Source: Serpens sp964410065
GTDB lineage: Bacteria; Pseudomonadota; Gammaproteobacteria; Pseudomonadales; Pseudomonadaceae
DNA: 64,000 nucleotides
Direction of reading: 5' to 3'
Assembly (NCBI GenBank): GCA_964410065.1
Contig: CAYPFO010000001.1
Location: 72,737 to 136,736 of the forward strand
Shown: piece after piece, positions 25,805 to 33,317 of the stretch
How positions within the stretch are numbered: position 1 is the first letter of the stretch
Layout of the letters: every line of letters begins with the position of its first letter
Position numbers and translations under genes: made by a program
Notes under the pieces: model-generated
The model's input: only the letters and a program-made list of their open reading frames with translations
Told to the model about the DNA's origin: nothing
Databases searched by the model: none

Positions 25805-27037
25805 ATGGCCGAAACACTGATCAAGGTCGACCTCAAACAGCCGGCGACCGAGAACGAGCAGATCCACAACCGGTGGCACCCCGACATTCCCATGGCCTGC
25901 TGGGTCAATCCGGGCGATGACTTCATCCTCGAGACCTACGACTGGACCGCCGGCGCGATCAAGAATAACGACGACGCGTCCGACGTGCGCGACGTCGACC
26001 TCACGACCGTGCACTACCTGTCCGGTCCGGTCGGCGTCAAAGGTGCCGAGCCGGGTGACCTGCTGGTGGTGGACCTGCTCGATATCGGCGCCCGGGAAGA
26101 CTCGCTGTGGGGCTTCAATGGCTTCTTCTCCCAGCAGAACGGCGGCGGTTTCCTGACCGACCATTTCCCCCATGCGCAAAAGTCGATCTGGGACTTTCAG
26201 GGCATGTTCACCAGCTCGCGGCACATTCCGGGCGTACGCTTCGCCGGTCTGATCCATCCGGGCCTGATCGGTTGCCTGCCGGACCACGCGATGCTGGCCG
26301 ACTGGAACAAGCGTGAGCAGGAGCTGATCGACAGCAACCCGACCCGTGTGCCGCCGCTGGCCAACCCGACCTACGCAGCCACTGCGCACATGGGCAAGCT
26401 GCAAGGGGCGGCTCGCGACAAGGCCGCAGCCGAGGGCGCGCGTACCGTGCCGCCGCGCGAGCATGGTGGTAACTGCGATATCAAGGACCTGTCGCGCGGC
26501 TCGAAGATCTTCTTCCCGGTGTATGTCGACGGCGCCGGCCTGTCGGTGGGTGACCTGCACTTCAGCCAGGGCGATGGTGAGATCACCTTCTGCGGCGCCA
26601 TCGAGATGGCCGGCTGGGTGCACATGAAAGTCGAGCTGATCAAGGGTGGCATGGCCAAGTACGGCATCAAGAACCCGATCTTCAAGCCCAGCCCCATCGT
26701 CCCCAACTACAACAACTACCTGATCTTCGAAGGCATCTCGGTCGACGAGGCGGGCAAGCAGCACTACCTCGACGTCAACCTGGCCTACAAGCAGGCGTGC
26801 CTGAACGCCATCAACTACCTGACCAAATTCGGTTACTCGCCGGCCCAGGGCTACTCGCTGCTCGGGTCCGCACCGGTGCAGGGGCATATCAGCGGCGTGG
26901 TGGATATCCCCAATGCCTGCGCCACCCTGTGGCTGCCGACGGATATCTTCGAGTTCGACATCAACCCCAATGCCAACGGCCCGATCAAGCATCTGGACGG
27001 CAGCATCGACCTGCCCATCGCCTACGACAAGAAATGA
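25805..27037 (+). CDS. fmdA: Formamidase/acetamidase FmdA
   Basis: A 410-residue cytosolic enzyme of the acetamidase/formamidase family that hydrolyses formamide (or acetamide) to the acid and ammonia. Family segments visible are KVDLKQPATENEQIHNRWHPDIP near the start, HNRWHPDIPMACWVNPGDDF, VPPREHGGNCDIKDLSRGSKIFFPVYV (near 215-240) and GDLHFSQGDGEITFCGAIEMAG. Length matches the Methylophilus enzyme. CAGGAG precedes ATG 25805. It heads the unit fmdA-fmdB-amiE-amiB; spacers of 94, 108 and 73 bp in that unit each carry hairpins. Confidence 0.93.
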   Translation: MAETLIKVDLKQPATENEQIHNRWHPDIPMACWVNPGDDFILETYDWTAGAIKNNDDASDVRDVDLTTVHYLSGPVGVKGAEPGDLLVVDLLDIGAREDSLWGFNGFFSQQNGGGFLTDHFPHAQKSIWDFQGMFTSSRHIPGVRFAGLIHPGLIGCLPDHAMLADWNKREQELIDSNPTRVPPLANPTYAATAHMGKLQGAARDKAAAEGARTVPPREHGGNCDIKDLSRGSKIFFPVYVDGAGLSVGDLHFSQGDGEITFCGAIEMAGWVHMKVELIKGGMAKYGIKNPIFKPSPIVPNYNNYLIFEGISVDEAGKQHYLDVNLAYKQACLNAINYLTKFGYSPAQGYSLLGSAPVQGHISGVVDIPNACATLWLPTDIFEFDINPNANGPIKHLDGSIDLPIAYDKK

Positions 27038-27043
27038 CGGCGG

Positions 27044-27111
27044 CCTGATCCACCCCGGCCGGGTGGATCAGGCTCCATCGATCCATCGTGCAGGTTGGAG
27101 CGCCAACCTGC
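27044..27111 (+). other. Two perfect hairpins between fmdA and fmdB
   Basis: 27044-27072 is CCTGATCCACCC-CGGCC-GGGTGGATCAGG, a perfect 12-bp stem. 27090-27111 is GCAGGTTGG-AGCG-CCAACCTGC, a perfect 9-bp stem. Neither is followed by a T run, so they are more likely RNA processing, stability or partial attenuation elements than terminators. Confidence 0.7.
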
Positions 27112-27131
27112 CGCCTGACCGGAGCGATTCC

Positions 27132-27479
27132 ATGCCGATCTACGAATACGACTGCCCCATCTGCGGAGACTTCACCGCGCTGCGGCCCATGAGCCAATGC
27201 CGCGACGATAGCCAATGCCCGGAATGCGGCAGCAGCAGCCCGCGGGTGATCCGCTCGACCCCCAACTTCGCTGCGGTATCCGGCGCCACCCGCCGTGCCC
27301 ATGAAACCAATGAGCGCAGCAGCCATGCGCCGCAGAGCCTGGCCGAGTACGCCAACAAGCGTAAGCACGCCAGCGGTTGCAGCTGCTGCGCACCGAGCAA
27401 ACCGCTGGCGCCGACCAAGGCCAACCCGCATGCACTGAAAGGCAAGCCGGCCGGTCGGCCGTGGATGATCAGCCACTAG
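27132..27479 (+). CDS. fmdB: FmdB-family zinc-ribbon protein
   Basis: A 115-residue protein starting MPIYEYDCPICG, the hallmark of the FmdB zinc-ribbon family. Cysteines in CPIC (residues 8-11) and CPEC (about 33-36) should bind one zinc. A second cluster GCSCCAP lies near residue 83-89. FmdB was proposed as a regulator of formamidase expression in Methylophilus, but its biochemical role is not established. GGAG seven bases before ATG 27132 fixes the start. The position between two amidase genes suggests a role in their expression or maturation. Confidence 0.88.
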   Translation: MPIYEYDCPICGDFTALRPMSQCRDDSQCPECGSSSPRVIRSTPNFAAVSGATRRAHETNERSSHAPQSLAEYANKRKHASGCSCCAPSKPLAPTKANPHALKGKPAGRPWMISH

Positions 27480-27524
27480 AAGCGACTGCGCGCCTCGTCG
27501 GTAAGCCGGCCATGCATACCCTGG

Positions 27525-27550
27525 GGTGGACAACGCTCTGCTGGTCCACC
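27525..27550 (+). other. Hairpin between fmdB and amiE
   Basis: GGTGGAC-12 nt loop-GTCCACC, a perfect 7-bp stem 38 bp before the amiE start, with no T run. It resembles the stems in the neighbouring intergenic regions. Confidence 0.55.
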
Positions 27551-27587
27551 GCGTTTGATCACACCATTTGAATCGAGGAACACACCC

Positions 27588-28631
27588 ATGCGCCACGGCG
27601 ATATCTCCAGCAGCCCGGACACCGTCGGCGTTGCCGTCGTCAACTACAAGATGCCGCGCCTGCACACCAAGGCCGAGGTGCTCGACAACGCCCGCAAGAT
27701 CGCCGACATGATCAAGGGCATGAAACTCGGTTTGCCCGGCATGGATCTGGTGGTGTTTCCCGAGTACAGCACGATGGGCATCATGTACGACAAGGACGAG
27801 ATGATGGCCACGGCAGCGATTATTCCAGGCGAGGAAACGGCGATTTTTTCCGCAGCCTGTCGCGAAGCCAAGACCTGGGGCATTTTCTCGCTGACTGGGG
27901 AACGTCATGAGGAACATCCCCACAAGGCGCCGTACAACACGCTCATCCTGATCAATGATCAGGGCGAGATCGTCCAGAAATACCGCAAGTGTATTCCCTG
28001 GTGCCCAATCGAAGGCTGGTACCCGGGAGACCGTACCTACGTCTCGACAGGCCCTAAGGGCATGAAGATCAGCCTGATCATCTGTGACGATGGCAACTAC
28101 CCGGAAATCTGGCGCGACTGCGCGATGAAGGGCGCCGAGCTGATCGTTCGCTGTCAGGGCTACATGTACCCGGCCAAGGAGCAGCAGGTGCTGATGTCCA
28201 AGACCATGGCCTGGGCCAACAACTGCTACGTGGCCGTGGCTAACGCTGCCGGCTTTGATGGCGTGTACAGCTACTTCGGCCATTCGGCGATCATCGGGTT
28301 TGACGGTCGTACCCTGGGCGAGTGTGGCGAGGAGGAAATGGGCATCCAGTACGCCCAGCTGTCGATCTCGCAGATCCGCGATGCACGCGCCAACGACCAG
28401 TCGCAGAACCATCTGTTCAAGTTGCTGCATCGTGGCTACACCGGTGTTTACAACTCGGGTGACGGCGACAAGGGGGTGGCTGACTGCCCGTTCGAGTTCT
28501 ACCGCACCTGGGTCATGGATGCGCAGAAGGCTCAGGAAAATGTAGAAGCGATGACCCGGGGCACCATCGGTGTGGCCGACTGCCCTGTGGCTGAGCTGCC
28601 CCATGCGGGCAAGGAGAAAGCGGCGGGGTAG
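27588..28631 (+). CDS. amiE: Aliphatic amidase AmiE
   Basis: A 347-residue nitrilase-superfamily amidase nearly identical in layout to P. aeruginosa AmiE (346 residues, MRHGDISSS start). It hydrolyses acetamide, propionamide and similar amides to acid and ammonia in the cytosol. The catalytic triad Glu59 (VVFPEYS), Lys134 (YRKCIPW region) and Cys166 (LIICDDGNYPE) is intact. GAGGA before ATG 27588 and the homologous N-terminus decide the start. In P. aeruginosa the gene is controlled by AmiC/AmiR; no such genes are present here, which points to control by the transporter-kinase system upstream. Confidence 0.96.
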   Translation: MRHGDISSSPDTVGVAVVNYKMPRLHTKAEVLDNARKIADMIKGMKLGLPGMDLVVFPEYSTMGIMYDKDEMMATAAIIPGEETAIFSAACREAKTWGIFSLTGERHEEHPHKAPYNTLILINDQGEIVQKYRKCIPWCPIEGWYPGDRTYVSTGPKGMKISLIICDDGNYPEIWRDCAMKGAELIVRCQGYMYPAKEQQVLMSKTMAWANNCYVAVANAAGFDGVYSYFGHSAIIGFDGRTLGECGEEEMGIQYAQLSISQIRDARANDQSQNHLFKLLHRGYTGVYNSGDGDKGVADCPFEFYRTWVMDAQKAQENVEAMTRGTIGVADCPVAELPHAGKEKAAG

Positions 28632-28650
28632 GCGCGGTTTTTCTCTCCGG

Positions 28651-28679
28651 GGGTGGGCAACACCAAGCGCTGCTCACCC
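28651..28679 (+). other. Hairpin between amiE and amiB
   Basis: GGGTGGGCA-11 nt loop-TGCTCACCC forms nine pairs including one G-U in RNA. It lies in the 73-bp spacer, 25 bp before the amiB start, without a T run. Confidence 0.5.
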
Positions 28680-28704
28680 GTCTGGCCATTCTCGTGGAGC
28701 TGTC

Positions 28705-29757
28705 ATGCCCTTCATCAACGATGTACTGGAACACAATCGCGAACGCCTGGCCGAGACCCCATTGAATCCACGTCCTGTCAGCGGGCTGCAATCGCGCTTC
28801 CTTTTTGAGCCTCAGCACGTCATGGCCGTGTTGCGCTCGCGTCTGGTTGGGCAGGAGGCGGTGCTGGCGCAGATTGAAGCCATGCTCAATGTGGTCAAGG
28901 CGGATATCGGCGACCGTGAGAGACCGCTGGCAGTCAATCTGTTCATGGGGCCGACGGGGGTTGGCAAAACCGAACTGGTACGTTTGCTGGCCCTGGCCAT
29001 TCACGGCAAGGCGGATGCCTTCTGCCGAATCGACATGAATACCTTGGCGCAGGAACATTACGCTGCTGCCTTGACGGGCGCGCCGCCGGGTTATGTCGGC
29101 AGTAAAGAAGGCACCACACTGTTTGACGAACAGGCGTTGGCCGGCAGTTTCAGTCGTCCCGGTATCGTGCTGTTCGATGAGTTGGAAAAGGCCAGTACGG
29201 AGGTACTGCGCAGCCTGCTGAACGTCCTCGACAGCGGTCGTCTGACTCTGACCGCCGGGAGTCGTACTCTGGACTTTCGCAATAGCCTGATTTTCATGAC
29301 CAGCAATATCGGCGCCGAGGAAGCCCGTACGTATCGGCAGCGTTTCGAACACGGTTGGCGTCGCCTGCTGCGCGTACAGTCGACCGATGAAATGCGGGTG
29401 ATCACGGCCGCGCTGCACCGGCGCTTCGATCCAGAGTTCATCAACCGGATCGACCGTATTCTAAATTTCCAGCGCATTGGCGCTGAGCATCTGCAGGACT
29501 TGCTGGATATCGAGTTGGCCAAGCTCAATCAACGCTTGGGGTTGCAGGGGCGCAGTCTGGTGTTGACCACCGCAGGTCGTCAGTTGCTATGTGCCCGCTA
29601 CGATGCGCATTTCGGTGCCCGCGATCTGGCACGTGCAGTGCGTACTCAACTGGAGCCGGCGTTGGCGGAGGCATTACTGAACGAGCCGCACGCCTTGAGC
29701 TTCGAAGGTGATGCACTGAAGGGGCAGTGGCTGATCAGGGTGCAACGCCCGGCCTGA
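28705..29757 (+). CDS. amiB: AAA+ ATPase AmiB (ClpB/ClpA-like, amidase operon)
   Basis: A 350-residue AAA+ protein with one ATPase module like the second module of Clp chaperones: Walker A GPTGVGKTE (near residue 80), pore-loop-like GAPPGYVGS, Walker B IVLFDELEKA, sensor 1 TSNIG and the arginine finger region FINRIDRI. P. aeruginosa has the homologous amiB directly after amiE, with unknown function, possibly a chaperone or part of the uptake system. ATG 28705 has GGAG upstream. It ends seven bases from the convergent TatD-family gene. Confidence 0.88.
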   Translation: MPFINDVLEHNRERLAETPLNPRPVSGLQSRFLFEPQHVMAVLRSRLVGQEAVLAQIEAMLNVVKADIGDRERPLAVNLFMGPTGVGKTELVRLLALAIHGKADAFCRIDMNTLAQEHYAAALTGAPPGYVGSKEGTTLFDEQALAGSFSRPGIVLFDELEKASTEVLRSLLNVLDSGRLTLTAGSRTLDFRNSLIFMTSNIGAEEARTYRQRFEHGWRRLLRVQSTDEMRVITAALHRRFDPEFINRIDRILNFQRIGAEHLQDLLDIELAKLNQRLGLQGRSLVLTTAGRQLLCARYDAHFGARDLARAVRTQLEPALAEALLNEPHALSFEGDALKGQWLIRVQRPA

Positions 29758-29764
29758 GCGATGC

Positions 29765-30544
29765 TCAAACCCAACCAAACAGGGTACAGCTATTGCGGTA
29801 GCTCGCCGCTGCCAGTTCTTCTGGCGCGATGCCCTTGATCCGCGCCAGTTCGGTACAGATCTGTGGCAGGTATTCGGGACTGTTGCGCTGGCCGGGATGG
29901 CTGGCGGGGGCGATGTCCGGGGCGTCGGTTTCCAGCACGATGGCGTCCAGCGGTAATTGCGCGAGGACCTTGTGCATGCGTTTTGCCTGCGGCCAGGTTC
30001 CGGCGCCGCCAAGGCCAACGTAAAAGCCCAGCTTCTGGTATTCCCGTGCTTCCTCGTAACTGCCGCTGAACGCGTGGGCGATGCCACCGCGCGAAGGGCG
30101 CAAACGTTTGAGCGTGGCGATGACATCGGCATGCGCGCGGCGAACATGCAGCAGCACCGGTAGATCGAACTCCATCGCCAATTTCAGCTGAGCCTCGAGC
30201 AGCGCCTGCTGGGCGGGTTTGTTTGGCTGTTCGATGTAGTAATCCAGGCCGATCTCGCCGATGGCACACAGCTTGTCGTTACCGACCAGGCGCTGCAGCC
30301 AGTCGCGCAATTGGGTCAGATGCTCGGGACGATGGCGGTCGAGAAAGGCGGGATGCAAACCCAGGCTGGCATACAGGTCTGGCTCGGTATTCACCAGATC
30401 CCACAAACGCTGCCAGTGCGCCTGGTATACGCCGATCAGCACCTGTCGCTCGACGCCCAAGGCGCGACTGCTGGCCAGAACGGCCGGGCGGTCGGCATCG
30501 AAGTCGGGGAAGTCGAGATGGTTGTGGGTGTCGATCAGGAGCAT
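29765..30544 (-). CDS. TatD-family metal-dependent hydrolase
   Basis: A 259-residue TIM-barrel hydrolase of the TatD family, whose members are DNases or other phosphoesterases. The metal ligands are visible: DTHNHLD at residues 5-11, GEIGLDYY (near 98), the HVRRAH segment (near 138), HAFSG (near 160) and ETDAPD (near 210). Length equals that of E. coli YjjV, which is the closest member I recall, but the paralogue cannot be fixed by eye. It is convergent with amiB. The 265-bp spacer upstream (30545-30809) shows no gene. Confidence 0.88.
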   Translation of the reverse strand: MLLIDTHNHLDFPDFDADRPAVLASSRALGVERQVLIGVYQAHWQRLWDLVNTEPDLYASLGLHPAFLDRHRPEHLTQLRDWLQRLVGNDKLCAIGEIGLDYYIEQPNKPAQQALLEAQLKLAMEFDLPVLLHVRRAHADVIATLKRLRPSRGGIAHAFSGSYEEAREYQKLGFYVGLGGAGTWPQAKRMHKVLAQLPLDAIVLETDAPDIAPASHPGQRNSPEYLPQICTELARIKGIAPEELAAASYRNSCTLFGWV

Positions 30545-30809
30545 GAACCAAGAGACCTGTGGTGATATACGAAAGGGGACGGCTTCGCCCGTTGCGAGGT
30601 GATGGGATGCAGATACGCCCGCCGCGCTGGATACTCCGCCGCCCTATGCTGTTGCGACGCGGCGGCCGCTCGGCTTTGGCGCGAGACAGTGCGTGGATAG
30701 CCTAAACGAAGAGATTAGCGGTTCGCCAACCACCGCCCGTATTTGCGCGTTAGCCCTTTGATATGCCTGCCCTTTACAATGCGAGCATGACTCCATCTCC
30801 CCACGCCTC

Positions 30810-31415
30810 ATGAATACCCCCGCGCTGCAAGGCAGCGTTTACCTTGTCGACGACGATGCGTTCATTCTTCAAGTGCATGCCGATCTGCTGCGTTCCATCG
30901 GCTTGAATGTGCATTTGTTTACCTCGTCGCGGGCGTTCCTGAACGAGTATGTCTCCCTGCCGTGCGAGTGCATTTTGTCGGACCTGCGCATGCCCGAAGT
31001 GGGAGGCCTGCAGCTGCAAGCCGAGCTGCTGGAGCGCGGCGTGGACACGCCCATCATCTTTATCACCGGCCACGCCGATGTGGCGACTGCCGTCGAGGCG
31101 ATGCGCCGCGGGGCGTTCGATTATGTGGAAAAGCCGGTGCATGGCCAGCAGTTGCTGGATCGTGTGAACGCCGCCTTGATGCTCAGTCGCGATCTCTATC
31201 GTGAGCGCTTGCAGCGCCAGGCCCGCGAAGCGCGCCTGGCCTTGCTGACGGCTCAGGAACGCAAGATCGTGCAGTGGGTGGTGCAAGGCCACTCCAGCCG
31301 CGAAATTGCCGAATTGGCCAGCCTGAGTGTGCGCACCGTGGAAAACCATCGGGCACGCATCATGGACAAACTGCACGTGAGTACCGTGGTGGACCTGGTT
31401 CGCCAGCTCCTCTGA
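30810..31415 (+). CDS. FixJ-like response regulator
   Basis: A 201-residue two-domain regulator. The receiver domain has the acidic pocket DDD (14-16), phosphorylation site Asp58 (CILSDLRMP) and Lys near 110 (VEKPV). The C-terminal LuxR-type helix-turn-helix is LTAQERKIVQWVVQGHSSREIAELASLSVRTVENHRARIMDKLHVST. It lies 115 bp before the chemosensory operon in the same direction, but no partner kinase is adjacent; the hybrid kinase at 40615 is a candidate only by position. The ribosome binding site before ATG 30810 is poor. Confidence 0.85.
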   Translation: MNTPALQGSVYLVDDDAFILQVHADLLRSIGLNVHLFTSSRAFLNEYVSLPCECILSDLRMPEVGGLQLQAELLERGVDTPIIFITGHADVATAVEAMRRGAFDYVEKPVHGQQLLDRVNAALMLSRDLYRERLQRQAREARLALLTAQERKIVQWVVQGHSSREIAELASLSVRTVENHRARIMDKLHVSTVVDLVRQLL

Positions 31416-31530
31416 CCGCCCAGCCGAAGGGGTAGTTTCTCTCGGATGCATTGAGTACTTCTACTCATGCTGGCACACCGCCATCCAAGGACAATTCCAC
31501 GTTTGCGAATAGCTGTGGAGTTGAGCGGGC

Positions 31531-32649
31531 ATGCGACATCCGAATGCGGCATGGGTCCTGGCGCTGGCCAACGTCATTCTCTGTGGGTTGTTGGCCACGT
31601 CATGGTGGTGGGGCGTGGCGTGGGGCGTTCTGGTCCTGCTGTTGCTGGCTGCCTTCCACGAGCACCCGACCACCCGCAAACAGGCGCCGCACGTTGACGC
31701 TGTTGACCCGATATCGACGCTCCAGCCACGCGAAGGCTTGCGGGCGCTCGTGGCAGGTGTTCTGCCTCTGTGGGGACAGCACCTGACATTGGCTCGCGGT
31801 CAGGTAGGCGAAGCCATCATGGGGTTGTCGTCCGGCTTCGCCGCGTTGAGTCAGCGTCTGGGCACCAGTGCGGCGCAAAACGGACACGAGCAGAGCGGCC
31901 GCGCCATTGAAACCATTCAGCGTGCCGAAGAGGGCCTGCACACCATCACCGATGCATTGCTGCAGACCCAGCAGTACCGCGGCCTTCTCCTGGCTGAAAT
32001 TGATCGTATCGCCAGCCACACCCACGAACTCAGCCGCATGGCCGACCAGGTCGGCAAGATCGCCGACCAGACCAACCTGCTGGCGCTCAATGCAGCCATC
32101 GAGGCGGCGCGAGCCGGCGAGGCGGGGCGTGGCTTTTCAGTGGTTGCCGATGAGGTGCGCAAGCTCTCCAACGAGTCCGGGCTGACCGGCAAGCTGATTC
32201 GCGAAACGGTGGCCACCGTCAACGAGGTGATCCACAAGGCGCAGGACATCTCCGCCTCCTTCGCCACCCGCGAGAAAAGCCTCGTCCAGGAATCACAACA
32301 GCTGGTCGAGCACATCGTGCACGACTTCAACGAGACCGCGTCGATCCTGCAAGGCTCGCTGCAGCAGCTGCATCAGGAGCGCCATGACCTGGAGCGCGAG
32401 ATCAACCAGCTGGTGGTGCACCTGCAGTTTCAGGACCGCGTCGACCAGATCATGGGCCATGTCAGCGACGACATGCAGCGCCTCGAGCAGGCCGTCGCCC
32501 TTCGTTACGCCAGCGGCGCCGATCTCCCCGTTGTCGCCGAGTGGTTGCAACGGCTCAGTGGCACCTACACCACGCTTGAGCAGCGCGCGCTGCACGAGGG
32601 CCGCAAGGCCACGTCTGGCGGCGCTGCTTCTTCCGTTACTTTCTTTTGA
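31531..32649 (+). CDS. MCP-like membrane signalling protein with possible CheZ-like motif
   Basis: A 372-residue protein with two closely spaced N-terminal membrane helices (about 8-42) and no periplasmic sensor. The chemoreceptor signalling tip KIADQTNLLALNAAIEAARAGEAGRGFSVVADEVRKLS is at about 173-215. After a helical region, LQFQDRVDQIMGHV contains Asp302-x3-Gln306, the spacing of the catalytic Asp and Gln of CheZ (FQDLTGQ in E. coli), so it may act on the CheY encoded next. It is the first gene of the chemosensory operon, which has no separate cheZ. The phosphatase role is inference from a short motif. HAMP is absent. Confidence 0.8.
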   Translation: MRHPNAAWVLALANVILCGLLATSWWWGVAWGVLVLLLLAAFHEHPTTRKQAPHVDAVDPISTLQPREGLRALVAGVLPLWGQHLTLARGQVGEAIMGLSSGFAALSQRLGTSAAQNGHEQSGRAIETIQRAEEGLHTITDALLQTQQYRGLLLAEIDRIASHTHELSRMADQVGKIADQTNLLALNAAIEAARAGEAGRGFSVVADEVRKLSNESGLTGKLIRETVATVNEVIHKAQDISASFATREKSLVQESQQLVEHIVHDFNETASILQGSLQQLHQERHDLEREINQLVVHLQFQDRVDQIMGHVSDDMQRLEQAVALRYASGADLPVVAEWLQRLSGTYTTLEQRALHEGRKATSGGAASSVTFF

Positions 32650-32660
32650 GGGAAATAAGC

Positions 32661-33026
32661 ATGAGCAAAACGATTCTGGTGATCGACGACTCGGTCAGCA
32701 TGCGTCAGATGGTCAGCCTGACCCTGCGTGGCGCCGGTTACACCGTTGTGGAGGCGCAGGATGGCAAGGATGCGCTGAGCAAACTGGACGGGCGCAAATA
32801 CAACCTCATCGTTTCCGACGTGAACATGCCCAACATGGATGGCATCAGTTTCGTCAAGGCGGCCAAGCAACTGCCCGCCTACAAGTTCACCCCGGTGATC
32901 ATGCTCACCACCGAGGGCAGCGACGACAAGAAACAGGAAGGCAAGGCCGCTGGCGTGCGCGCGTGGATCACCAAGCCGTTCCAGCCGCCGATGTTGCTCG
33001 ATGCCGTTTCCAAGCTGGTGATCTGA
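32661..33026 (+). CDS. cheY: CheY-like response regulator
   Basis: A 121-residue single receiver domain. Acidic pocket residues DD (9-10), phosphorylation site Asp53 (LIVSDVNMPNMDG), Thr near 87 (MLTTEG) and Lys near 109 (TKPF) are all present. GAGGGA precedes ATG 32661. It is the likely soluble output of the CheA encoded two genes downstream. An output other than flagellar rotation cannot be excluded. Confidence 0.92.
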   Translation: MSKTILVIDDSVSMRQMVSLTLRGAGYTVVEAQDGKDALSKLDGRKYNLIVSDVNMPNMDGISFVKAAKQLPAYKFTPVIMLTTEGSDDKKQEGKAAGVRAWITKPFQPPMLLDAVSKLVI

Positions 33027-33030
33027 GCCC

Positions 33031-33309
33031 ATGCCCGCACTGCAGACCTCCCCGGACACGACGTTGCACCTGGGTGGCACCTTTACCATCGAGCGCGCTG
33101 CCGAACTGCAGGCGCTGTTGCTGAATGAGCTGCAGCAACGAACGCCCCAGGCCATCAGCCTGGAAGGAATCAGCGACATAGATTGTGCCGGCCTGCAGTT
33201 GCTGCTGGCGCTACGGCGCCAGCTGCCATCCGTTCGACTGATCGCACCGAGCCCCGCCCTTCAGCAGATGGTTGCTCGGCTGCGGCTCCACTCTTTGCTG
33301 GATAACTGA
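33031..33309 (+). CDS. STAS-domain protein
   Basis: A 92-residue single STAS domain, the fold of anti-sigma factor antagonists and of MlaB. The loop that carries the phosphorylatable Ser/Thr in SpoIIAA reads DIDCAGLQLLL here, with Cys-Ala in place of Ser-Ser, so classical phosphorylation looks impossible. It starts four bases after the cheY stop and precedes cheA. STAS genes recur in chemosensory clusters of this type, but the role is unknown. Confidence 0.82.
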   Translation: MPALQTSPDTTLHLGGTFTIERAAELQALLLNELQQRTPQAISLEGISDIDCAGLQLLLALRRQLPSVRLIAPSPALQQMVARLRLHSLLDN

Positions 33310-33317
33310 GGAAGCCC

